DNA from: Parietichytrium sp. I65-24A
Lineage: Eukaryota > Sar > Bigyra > Thraustochytrida > Thraustochytriidae
Length of the DNA: 64,000 nt
Assembly: GCA_012862575.1 (NCBI GenBank)
Contig: BLSF01000041.1
Span: 186,001-250,000 of the forward strand
Direction: 5' to 3'
Shown: positions 18,094-27,113 of the stretch, piece by piece
Layout: every line of letters starts with the position of its first letter
How positions within the stretch are numbered: the first letter of the stretch is position 1
Notes under the pieces: generated by a model
Database searches by the model: none
Seen by the model: only the letters and a program-made list of their open reading frames with translations
Told to the model about the DNA's origin: nothing
Made by a program: the position numbers and the translations under genes

Positions 18094-21000
18094 ATGAAGT
18101 ACTCGGAGCTGCTGGCGTCGTACCTGCCGAATGTGATTGTGGAGGAGCAGCTCGGGTCGGAGGGCGAGCAGGAGCTGCCCCGGAAGACAGTGTATGAGAC
18201 GCCGGTGCTGTTTGCGGACCTGTCCGGCTTCACCTCGCTAAGCGAGAAGCTGTGCAACGAGTATGGGTCGACGCTGGGATCCGAAAAGCTTGCCCACAAG
18301 ATTAACTCCATCTTCTCGCAGATTGTCAAGATCATCGGCAGCGAGGGCGGTGATGTTTTCAAGTTTGCAGGAGATGCGATGATCGTGCTGTGGGCGTGCA
18401 GCGATGAGCCTTCGGATATCAAAGTGAGAAGGTGCGTGCAGAGCGCCAAGAGGGTTCAGGATATATTTGAAGCCAAGGACACGCTGGACGGGAAGGACGG
18501 CTTGGAGCTAAGCGTCAAAATCGGGCTGGGCGTAGGCCCAGTGAGCATAATTCACCTCGGCGGAGTTCTGGGAAGGACTGAGACGGTGTCTATCGGAGAG
18601 CCCCTCCAGCAAGCGTTCCATGCAGAGCAGCACGCAAGAAGCGGCGAGATCATCATGTCTGCGAATTTTCTATTCATTGCGGAGGACTTCGTTACGGTGC
18701 GGATGGTGCCAGTGCCAAGCGCAAAACCGTTCTATTACTTGGAAAACACCCGAGAACCGCTACGCAAGCGCAACAAATTCGCCCTCAAAAAGGACTTTGA
18801 CTCAATATCTCCTTCTCACGAGCTCGCGATCCGAAGAATGATCCCGGCTGCTGCGATTGAGTCCATTGACGCGAGCCACCCAGAATTCGAACAATTCTCC
18901 AACGAGGTTCGGAGAGTGTCCGTAGTATTTTTGAGCCTCGGCTTTTCTGCGGAGGAGCTATCTGCTGCTTCCAAAGACGACCACGCCATAGATAAATTAC
19001 ACAAAGCCGTCTGCTTGATTCAAACAGCACTGTACAGGTTAGAGGGAAGCTTGAACAAGTTTCTCGTCGATGACAAAGGTTGCACGATGATTGCCGTCTT
19101 TGGGTTGCCACCATTTTCACACGAAAACGATCCCAAGCGGGCGGTAACGTTTGCACTTCAGGTCTCTGATACTGTTGCTGATGAAATCGGTATTCCTGTT
19201 TCTGTAGGTATCACCACAGGATCAGCTTTTTGCGGTGTTCTGGGTTCCCAAACCAGAAAGGAATACTCCGTGCTAGGAGATATTGTCAATCTTGCCGCGA
19301 GACTCATGCAGGCTGCAAAGGTGGCGAGTGAGGGCTTTATATACGTCGACGAACCCACTCATCAAAACTCCAGCAGAGACATCGCGTTTCGGGCCATTGG
19401 AAAGATTTCTGTAAAGGGGAAGGCGAAGGAAATCGAAACATATCAACCAATCGCGCTCCACGAGGATGCCCCGTCTGTCAAAGGCAATTACGACCAAAGC
19501 TCTCTTAACTTTGAGCAGTTCAGTGCGCAAAGAAACTCATCCCACTTCAAGGAGCGTTTCACGAAAATTGACCTCATCTCAACCAAGCGCGTCGGAATTG
19601 TCGGGGCGAAAGGAAGCCAGGCCTCCAAAGGCGGGGCCGCGGAGGGCTTGTCGGTATATTTCAAGCCCAGCGCAGCGCTCAGCCGAGGGAGAAAAGGAAC
19701 TGGAGCAGAACCCACGTCCCCCAAATCAGTGTCGTCCTCGAGAAGCTCAACCGAGCGAGAAAAGAGCGGCGGGGGCATGTTTTCTTCCAAATCAAGGCGC
19801 AAGCACGGCGGGGAGAAGAAGAACAGGCTGAGCGCGCGCTTTGCCTCTATGTTGAGTTCCACAAAGTCTCGCGACTCAAACTCGTCGGTTTCCTTCGAGG
19901 AAGACCAGACCAACGATTTTGAGTTCGGCATGAAAGACGTGCAGCAGAGCACGCATTCGATGGACTCTTCTGTCGCTGAAAAACGAGATGAGTTGGATGA
20001 TGAAGTCGAGCTTGAACTCACACGCTCTCCGAGCTCAAGACCGTCAACAAAGCGCGAGTCATTGGTTCTCTATAATCGCGTCGCACAGTTTCAGGACACA
20101 ACTTTGGCCAAGCACAAACAGACAGAATTCAGGCTGCTGCAGCAAGCTGCTGTAAACTCGGAGGATCTTCTCAAAGTTGTTACCGTGCGCCGTTCGGAGG
20201 TAAAGAGCTCCATCAATTTGCTCGACGCAGGCCTCTTGCACGCAACAAGGGCCGGGCTTGTGAGATCAGGCACCCAACAGAATGATTTTGCGCTCCTTAT
20301 ACAAGGGACGGAGTTCTACCTTCCCATTCACCTATTCAAGACCAACAAGGAGTTCATAGAGTATCGCAAACCGAAGGGGCCGCTTGGTTCGGCTGTTCTT
20401 CCCATGCACTACTTGGAGTGCTTTGTCACGGAAGCACTTGCCCATGGCGAGATCACCAACGACCCAAACTCCGGCGGCGATGTCCCCAAAGTTAGAGGGA
20501 GCACAGCATCGAGTCACGGAGGAAAACTCTGGGGCGGAAACCACTCGCGAGGTTCCAAGACCAGACATACGACAAGCAACGAATCAAAGCTGGAGCTCTA
20601 CACGGATAGCAGTGGCAACGGCGGAATCACCGTCAAACTTGTTCTTGTCCCTTTTAAGGACCTTCGCGTGATTCAATCCCCGTCGAGCTTTGTGATGCAG
20701 ACCCTCATGCAGCGCAAAATCGAGCTACTTGAGTATAGCCGTGGCAGCGTAACAGTCCTCAGTGGTGATCCTGGAGCAGGAAAGACTTTTCTTCTGAAGA
20801 GGCTAGTGTTTGGTTTTCTCTCGAAAACGGTTCCGATATTCTGCAGCTCAGACAGATGGAGCATTCGAAGTGCGGGACGGTTCTCAGAGCATCAAGATGG
20901 AGACGCCTCGAGGCGGACCGGTGCAAATGTAACCTTTCTACGGAATACGGAGGAAAATTTCTCAATTTGGCTCGATATTATCAATCGCTGGTTAGATGTG

Positions 21001-24000
21001 GAATTGCACGGGGAAGTATCCGCCGCAACAATGCGCAAATCGCAAACCGAGGATGATGTCAAATTGCGCATGAAGCTCATCCAGGAGCTGGTGCCCTCTT
21101 CTCTACATCCTTACATATCTCTCCTAAACGACGAGCTTCGAGTGCGGTTCCATGACCCGATGGGCGCCGCGGCTCAGGCTCTTTCGAGAGGCTCTCCAAG
21201 CGACCAAGAAAGCCATGTTAACGAAATGATTCTCGAGGTGGTGGTCAGCTTGATGACAAAAATCGTGAACACGCTGGGGTCGATGATGATTGTTTTTGAC
21301 GACGGGCTGCGGATCGACGCCCAGAGCTGGCGCGTGGCCCAGAAGCTTGCCCAGATGATTGGCTCAGATGAACTCCCACTCATGCTTGTCTTTTCTTCGC
21401 GACCCTATGAAGGACTGGTGGATCGCTCCCTTGGTTTGTCCCCACACCTCGTTTTGCCGCGCACCCGCGAGGCGCTGGACGAATTTCGGAACTTTTGCGA
21501 GCTCCCAAACGTACAATTTAATCGCCTCGGGCCGCTCTCAAGCTTCCGCGCGCATGACCTGTTTAGAAAACACCTTGGCACGAATGTCCAGTACGTCTCT
21601 CCGGAGTTGTGGCAGATCTGCGAGGAGAGATGCTTCAACAACCCACTACTCATCCAGGAATTCGCCTTCGAACTTCGCAGCGCGAGAAGGCCAAAACTTG
21701 TTAAATACACGCCCCTCAACAGAAAAGCTTCGAAACGAAAAGGACCAGATAGCAATACCAAGTATATTGCCTCCCTTCACGTTGCTGTACAAGCACTTGA
21801 TGAGCCTGCTTGGGTTGTGCACGCAGCTCACAAGGCGGCCATGAGCCGGCAAGCTGCTCACCTCATCGCAAACGGGCGCGGAGTGGCAGAGCCTGATTTC
21901 GAGGCGGAGATGAGCGATGTCGCCGATGCTACGTTTTCCACGGACATGTATGCTCCCAGCGAGGTCCCCCCGCCAGCGACTGCTGCAGGTGTCCTCGGGG
22001 CTCGCGTCGACCGCCTGCCGCCTCTGGAACAAGTCGTGCTAAAAATCGCGTGCGTTATCGGGAGCGTGTTCTCGCTTCGCCTTGTCGAGAATGTTTATCC
22101 ATTTCAAAATGATGACGCTAGGGCTAGTGTGAAGGCTGCTTGCGAAGCACTTGCAGACGAGCACGGCTTCTTGCACAAGATTCGAGCTAGTGCGTACAAA
22201 GACGAGTACGTTTATCGTTGCTCGGATGTGCTCATCGTTTCCGCCGTCCGACACCGCCTTTTGCAAAAGCAGAAGCAAGCATTAGCTGCAAAAATCACCC
22301 GTGCGCGCGGCCAATACAAGGCCGCGCTCAATCTGAGTGATTTGCAGAGGCAGGATAACTCCTTGAATGTTCCGCAGGCTCTTCGCCTGTCCTCTACGAT
22401 GCAAGGGCGCCACTCAGCAAACAATAGCTTGACTCACAAGGGCAAAGGATACAAAGAGGGAAACCTTCGTATGAAAAAGCAGGAAGCTCGAATGCTTCGC
22501 TCTGACTGGAAAGAAAGGTTTTTGATGCTCCGACCCGACTCAATCTGGATCTTCAAGAAGAAGGATGGTAAGCGCAACAATGAGGCAGATTGCACGGAGC
22601 GGATTTTTCTGGGTGAATCTTCAGTTCGCCCACTCGTGGAGGTTCCAAGCGAAGCCAAAAGCGCAAATGGTAAAGACATCGAGCTCTTCTTCGTTGTGGA
22701 GTCCTCAGAATGGGCCCGAAAAGGCGAACTTTCTTACAAATCCCGCAGCTTTATTTTCTCCGCTCCAACCAGGGAGGAGGCCAAGAGCTGGGTGTCTCGG
22801 ATCAGGATGAACATCAACAGTATTAAGCTGGGCGCACTTCTCTCCACGCCGAGTGGTTTTGGTCGCGCGAGAAGCACGCGTGCAACCGCTTCCACCAAGA
22901 TTGCTTTGAGCACAAGGCTTTTGCCCATGCGACCGCGTGACAACAATGTGCGTGTACGAAGAGACCAAAGCGCAATCATTATCAAGCTCGAAACTGCCAA
23001 ACGCGGGGACGTGTCGAACAGAAGCCTCGAGCCGGCGGAAGAAATTGTTCCAGAGCTTTATGCCACGCTACGCCTCAAGTTGAAGAATTCGGAACAGATT
23101 GTGCGTAAGCAGTCCATGCTCCAAATGCCTTCCAGTACCCAGGAGCTCAGGTTTGGAGAAACTTTTGCGTTTGTGCTCTCTCGAGAGGCATTAATCGATT
23201 GGGAGGCCGTTGGCAAGTGTCCAGAGAGAAATGCAAAGTTGGAAATTGTCCTTTGGAAGGATGTAGATGGACCTTTGGGCTTTGATCAAATGGTCGGGTA
23301 CAGTGAAGTTTCCCTAAGTGCTCTGTTTGTGTCCTTTCTAAAAATGTACAAGGGGTCCACCACGAACACAGTCAAAACAGAGCTCCCCTTGAGGTGGCCA
23401 TACCGCCGAGGAAAGCTTCCGACGAGCGAATCTGTGCTGCAAGTTCAACTCAAGCTCAACGTGTGCAAGAAGGACTTCGACTTTATTAAGAATGTGCATA
23501 CGAGCGCCAAGGCCGGGCACCTGGATGCCAGTTTGCTCGGCTCTGCTCAAGTCGGAGAGAAGATATACCAGATGAACAGAGACTTTGTTCTTCGCCACGA
23601 ACAGGAGCAATCCAACAAGGAGCGAACCAACTCAACAACGTCGCTATTTGACGAAGACGGGAGTTCGGATGCCGCAGCGAGCAACAGCGGGGTTGAGGCC
23701 GACGATCCCTCTGGGCAGAGCCGGGACTCGAGAGCTTTGGCCTCGCAGCGCTCCGAAAAGCTTCGCGCAAGTTCCTTGGTGGAGCGAACCAGCTTTGCAA
23801 GAGAGAGATGGGGATCACTGACTGGCGGAAAACCGAAGCGCTTGAGCTCTCCCGCGGATGCTTCCAGCGCGTCGGGGTCTTCACCAATTGACGCTGCACT
23901 GAGCCATCTGGAATTCCTGATCAGCAAAAGCAATGCGGACAAACGAAAGCAAACGGATTTGGATGATTTTAAGCAGCTCCTTCTGACGCGCTCGTTTAAC

Positions 24001-25827
24001 TCACTGGTGGATCATGTCAAGCTTGACGAAGACTCCAAACTGTGGCTCACCACGTTCACGAGACCCACTGAACTCGCTAGTGAGAGCCGCAAATCGATCC
24101 GAGCGAATAGGAATCGAGCGAGCACATTGGACAACGTGGAAAAGTGGTCTGATCATTATTTGGAGGAAGTCGGGAGACTCATCTCGTACAAAGACAGCAG
24201 TGGAAACATTCGCGGACCGCAAAGTCTTGCATATTTTACGAATCGATTACTCAAGAAGCAGATCAAGGACTCCCTGGAGATCTACGTCCACTCGATGAGC
24301 TCTGGAAAAGAGGTGGAGGCAGAGGATGATGTGGAGATCACCGATCGAGATCTCGTTCCGCTCAAAGAGTGGCTCCTGGAGCTGTCGCAGCTCGCTCTGA
24401 AGGCGACCAAAGCTGCCACCCTTCATAAGGCAAAATCAGTGCGACGCAGTAGGCTGCAGATGGCCTTAGCAGACGTAGCAAGATCGAGACCCAGTTTGGC
24501 TGGACAGAACCATCCGGTCTGCTATCAGTCAAACTCGATGATGACAAGCTCTTTTAAGGCGTTGGAAGGAGTTTGGACTCGATGGTCTTTGCGTGAAAGA
24601 AAACAAAACGAGGTCGACGGACAGTCTCTGGATATCGGAAGCTGGAACTTTGATTTGAGTATCGTTGAACCTAACCTCTTTGGCCCGATGTTCGCCACCA
24701 TGATTCGCAACTTGAGTCTCGACGAGGACTTCAAAATATCGAGCTCGCATTTGTACTCGTTCATAGAGTCTGTGTATGAGGCGATGTCTCTGCACCAGAA
24801 CCCATACCACAATATGAGGCATGCCATTGACGTTGCCCAAGCAGCTTACTGCATGCTTGGCACGATGGGAGGTTCAAACTTGCTGTCGCAGGCAGAGGTT
24901 TTTGGCGTTTTGATTGCGAGCCTGTGCCACGATCTGGAGCATCCGGGGCTTAACAATGCTTACCAAGTCAAGTCTCGATCCGAACTCGCTTTGAGGTATG
25001 ACCGAGCTCCCCTTGAGAGCCATCATGTCGCGACGTGCTTTGCCCTTTTGCGACAAGAGAACTGCAACATTCTTCGGAACTGCAGCGAGTCAGACGCAGA
25101 TCGCATTCGAGTCGTGATCGTGGACAGCATCTTGGCTACGGACATGCAGTCTCACTTCGGGCTAGTGGACCAGCTCAGAAACCTCGTTGCCCGCTCTTTC
25201 GACAGCGACGAAGGTGGTGTCACCGCTGAAGAGCTTGCAGAGCACGAGATGGGCCATTTGTTTTTGACTGGCGACGAAAGGCTGACTGTAGTGAAAAGCC
25301 TCGTTCACTATGCCGATATCTCGAACCCAAGTCGCGCATGGAGTGTGTCTCAGCACTGGCAGAACCTCGTTGTCCAGGAGTTTTTCAATCAAGGGGACCA
25401 GGAGCGCGAAAATGGTTGGGAGATTTCGCCTGGCATGGATCGCGAAATTACCAAGATTCAGGACATGGCACTCAGCTTTATAGATTTTATCGTGGCACCT
25501 GCTGCAGTGTCTGTTGCGACCCTGTTGCATGAATCTGCATGTATATGCGACAACCTTTCGGAAAACCGAATCAGGTGGGCTGCTATCCAGGAATCAGAGG
25601 CTATGAACCGTGAGGACATCAGCGAGCTGGAGCGCAAGGATGCTGTATCCCAGCTTCAGGTTCGTAGAGCCGCATTTGACGAGATTTTAGAATCAGCGGG
25701 TTTCCACAAGAACAAGGAAGGAGTCATGAAGTACTCCCGGTTCCACGGCGGAAAGCGTCGCGGCAGTCTCGTCGGGCTAGAGGTCCTATCTGCTCGTCAG
25801 TCAGTGTCAGTCAGTGTCAGTCAGTAA
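18094..25827 (+). CDS. Soluble adenylyl cyclase - NTPase - PH - phosphodiesterase fusion
   Basis: One 2577-residue polypeptide carries cAMP synthesis and breakdown. C1 cyclase (about 8-230) has both metal aspartates, D42 in FADLSGFT and D94 in GGDVFKFAGDA. C2 cyclase (about 272-452) has K322 for the base, S392 in KEYSVLGD, and N399/R403 in VNLAARLM. Their order and the Lys-Ser/Thr pair match animal sAC (ADCY10), so ATP is the likely substrate. A Ser-rich linker follows, then a STAND-like NTPase with Walker A GDPGAGKT (891-898) and Walker B IVFDD (D1069-D1070), again as in sAC. A PH domain (about 1453-1577) and a weaker C2-like region (about 1617-1790) precede a class I PDE domain (about 2190-2520) with H2239, H2243, H2279, D2280 and D2408. 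The PDE glutamine position reads A2459. No membrane helix is seen; PH could give membrane contact. The start is ATG 18094, before the conserved LPNVIV block. Confidence 0.9.
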   Translation: MKYSELLASYLPNVIVEEQLGSEGEQELPRKTVYETPVLFADLSGFTSLSEKLCNEYGSTLGSEKLAHKINSIFSQIVKIIGSEGGDVFKFAGDAMIVLWACSDEPSDIKVRRCVQSAKRVQDIFEAKDTLDGKDGLELSVKIGLGVGPVSIIHLGGVLGRTETVSIGEPLQQAFHAEQHARSGEIIMSANFLFIAEDFVTVRMVPVPSAKPFYYLENTREPLRKRNKFALKKDFDSISPSHELAIRRMIPAAAIESIDASHPEFEQFSNEVRRVSVVFLSLGFSAEELSAASKDDHAIDKLHKAVCLIQTALYRLEGSLNKFLVDDKGCTMIAVFGLPPFSHENDPKRAVTFALQVSDTVADEIGIPVSVGITTGSAFCGVLGSQTRKEYSVLGDIVNLAARLMQAAKVASEGFIYVDEPTHQNSSRDIAFRAIGKISVKGKAKEIETYQPIALHEDAPSVKGNYDQSSLNFEQFSAQRNSSHFKERFTKIDLISTKRVGIVGAKGSQASKGGAAEGLSVYFKPSAALSRGRKGTGAEPTSPKSVSSSRSSTEREKSGGGMFSSKSRRKHGGEKKNRLSARFASMLSSTKSRDSNSSVSFEEDQTNDFEFGMKDVQQSTHSMDSSVAEKRDELDDEVELELTRSPSSRPSTKRESLVLYNRVAQFQDTTLAKHKQTEFRLLQQAAVNSEDLLKVVTVRRSEVKSSINLLDAGLLHATRAGLVRSGTQQNDFALLIQGTEFYLPIHLFKTNKEFIEYRKPKGPLGSAVLPMHYLECFVTEALAHGEITNDPNSGGDVPKVRGSTASSHGGKLWGGNHSRGSKTRHTTSNESKLELYTDSSGNGGITVKLVLVPFKDLRVIQSPSSFVMQTLMQRKIELLEYSRGSVTVLSGDPGAGKTFLLKRLVFGFLSKTVPIFCSSDRWSIRSAGRFSEHQDGDASRRTGANVTFLRNTEENFSIWLDIINRWLDVELHGEVSAATMRKSQTEDDVKLRMKLIQELVPSSLHPYISLLNDELRVRFHDPMGAAAQALSRGSPSDQESHVNEMILEVVVSLMTKIVNTLGSMMIVFDDGLRIDAQSWRVAQKLAQMIGSDELPLMLVFSSRPYEGLVDRSLGLSPHLVLPRTREALDEFRNFCELPNVQFNRLGPLSSFRAHDLFRKHLGTNVQYVSPELWQICEERCFNNPLLIQEFAFELRSARRPKLVKYTPLNRKASKRKGPDSNTKYIASLHVAVQALDEPAWVVHAAHKAAMSRQAAHLIANGRGVAEPDFEAEMSDVADATFSTDMYAPSEVPPPATAAGVLGARVDRLPPLEQVVLKIACVIGSVFSLRLVENVYPFQNDDARASVKAACEALADEHGFLHKIRASAYKDEYVYRCSDVLIVSAVRHRLLQKQKQALAAKITRARGQYKAALNLSDLQRQDNSLNVPQALRLSSTMQGRHSANNSLTHKGKGYKEGNLRMKKQEARMLRSDWKERFLMLRPDSIWIFKKKDGKRNNEADCTERIFLGESSVRPLVEVPSEAKSANGKDIELFFVVESSEWARKGELSYKSRSFIFSAPTREEAKSWVSRIRMNINSIKLGALLSTPSGFGRARSTRATASTKIALSTRLLPMRPRDNNVRVRRDQSAIIIKLETAKRGDVSNRSLEPAEEIVPELYATLRLKLKNSEQIVRKQSMLQMPSSTQELRFGETFAFVLSREALIDWEAVGKCPERNAKLEIVLWKDVDGPLGFDQMVGYSEVSLSALFVSFLKMYKGSTTNTVKTELPLRWPYRRGKLPTSESVLQVQLKLNVCKKDFDFIKNVHTSAKAGHLDASLLGSAQVGEKIYQMNRDFVLRHEQEQSNKERTNSTTSLFDEDGSSDAAASNSGVEADDPSGQSRDSRALASQRSEKLRASSLVERTSFARERWGSLTGGKPKRLSSPADASSASGSSPIDAALSHLEFLISKSNADKRKQTDLDDFKQLLLTRSFNSLVDHVKLDEDSKLWLTTFTRPTELASESRKSIRANRNRASTLDNVEKWSDHYLEEVGRLISYKDSSGNIRGPQSLAYFTNRLLKKQIKDSLEIYVHSMSSGKEVEAEDDVEITDRDLVPLKEWLLELSQLALKATKAATLHKAKSVRRSRLQMALADVARSRPSLAGQNHPVCYQSNSMMTSSFKALEGVWTRWSLRERKQNEVDGQSLDIGSWNFDLSIVEPNLFGPMFATMIRNLSLDEDFKISSSHLYSFIESVYEAMSLHQNPYHNMRHAIDVAQAAYCMLGTMGGSNLLSQAEVFGVLIASLCHDLEHPGLNNAYQVKSRSELALRYDRAPLESHHVATCFALLRQENCNILRNCSESDADRIRVVIVDSILATDMQSHFGLVDQLRNLVARSFDSDEGGVTAEELAEHEMGHLFLTGDERLTVVKSLVHYADISNPSRAWSVSQHWQNLVVQEFFNQGDQERENGWEISPGMDREITKIQDMALSFIDFIVAPAAVSVATLLHESACICDNLSENRIRWAAIQESEAMNREDISELERKDAVSQLQVRRAAFDEILESAGFHKNKEGVMKYSRFHGGKRRGSLVGLEVLSARQSVSVSVSQ
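25797..25826 (+). repeat. Decamer repeat at the stop codon
   Basis: Three copies of TCAGTCAGTG-type sequence encode the last residues (SVSVSVSQ) and run into the TAA at 25825-25827. Because the period is 10 bp, a change in copy number would shift the frame and alter the C-terminus. Confidence 0.8.
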
Positions 25828-26683
25828 CATTTTAAGTCGCACGTGTGTTTATTTCTCACTTTTATATCTTTCTCCCACTCCCTTTTCCCCGAGCGGAGGC
25901 TCCGATCTCCATTCATGGAAACTTCAAAACTGATGCCTCGACTTGACAGGTGAGAAGAAATGCTCGTGACATGCGATGCTATGCTGCAAACGATGTGAGC
26001 TAGCTTGCAAGAACACCTGAATTCTGATTCTTCTTGTGCCCCCATGACTTTCCTTCACTCACGCATTCCTTCCCCACCGCACACTCGTTGACTGTTCTGG
26101 CGCCTAAATTTACCGTTTGGGCGATGTTAGTTGACTTACCCCGTGCTTTTAGTAGTTGCTTGCAGCAAGCCTTGCTAACGAGTTAGAACAGCAAACTTGT
26201 CCGTTTTTACTGTTAGAAACTTTTAGTTCAAGTTGAACTTGAGAACATAGCAAACCTCAGTTGAACTTGAGCTCAGACTCTTTTTGTCAGTGGGCATCTT
26301 CCATACATCGACTGCATTGCAATGGCCTGCGCCAATCTTTGCATGCTCCCATCCTTCTCCACTCGACTCCGGAATCGTAGAGCTTGACCAAAACACAATG
26401 CAATCATGCACCACAAGACCGAAGAAGGAAGTAAAGAAAGAAAAAGTAAGAAAGAAAAAGAGAGAAGGGCAGGAGGGCAGAGGAGCAGTAGCCCCGTTCC
26501 AGAGAACGGTCTGCGGTCGATCCTTGAAAGTCCAACTACACTACACCTCTCTCTCTCTCTGCAGTGGATGTGGACCAGTGGCGGAGGTGGAGAGAAGGGG
26601 AGAGGGGGAAAGAAACGCTATTCACGAGACAGCACAGCCAGCACAGCACATTACATTACATAAGCAGCAACAGCAGCAGCAGG

Positions 26684-26717
<34 letters not shown>

Positions 26718-27113
26718 TAGGAGAATTCAGTAATTGCGGTGAGAACTCGCGAGCTGTTGGGTGTACCGATTGTGAGTGAGCAGGTGACCTACGTTGCAGT
26801 TGCAGTTGCAGCACGGAGTGACCGCAGTCGCGTCTGCCTCTACTTGTGCTCGTGCTTGTTGGCGTTAACGCGGGGAGACAGGCAGGGTTTGTGGTCGGCT
26901 GCCAGCTGGGCTTGGGGCGCGGGATTCGTGGATTGGATGTGCAAACGTGAGGAAGCGTGAACGTCGACTGGCTCGCAAGGAAGAGGAAAGAGGGTTGCCG
27001 AGGTCTGCCGGCTAAGCAGAGCATCTGGCTGCTGCGCCAGCAGAATCAAGGGCGTGCGAATTGCAGAGTGCTGCTGGCAGTGGCGTTGAAAGCTTTGTGA
27101 CAGGGAGAGCGGC
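25828..27113. other. Spacer between the cyclase and FHA-cNMP genes
   Basis: This tandem (+,+) spacer of 1.3 kb should hold the promoter of the FHA gene. It contains CAG and GAA microsatellites at 26663-26716 and purine-rich runs from 26420 to 26620. Open frames here are low-complexity Lys/Arg/Glu and not convincing. Confidence 0.5.
26663..26716. repeat. CAG and GAA microsatellite
   Basis: A (CAG)n-like run at about 26663-26682 continues as a (GAA)n run to 26716, roughly 400 bp before the FHA gene start. Confidence 0.85.

Noticed and set aside
26284-26733. 149-codon plus-strand frame before the FHA gene
   Set aside because: Lys/Arg-rich low complexity from GA, CAG and GAA repeats.
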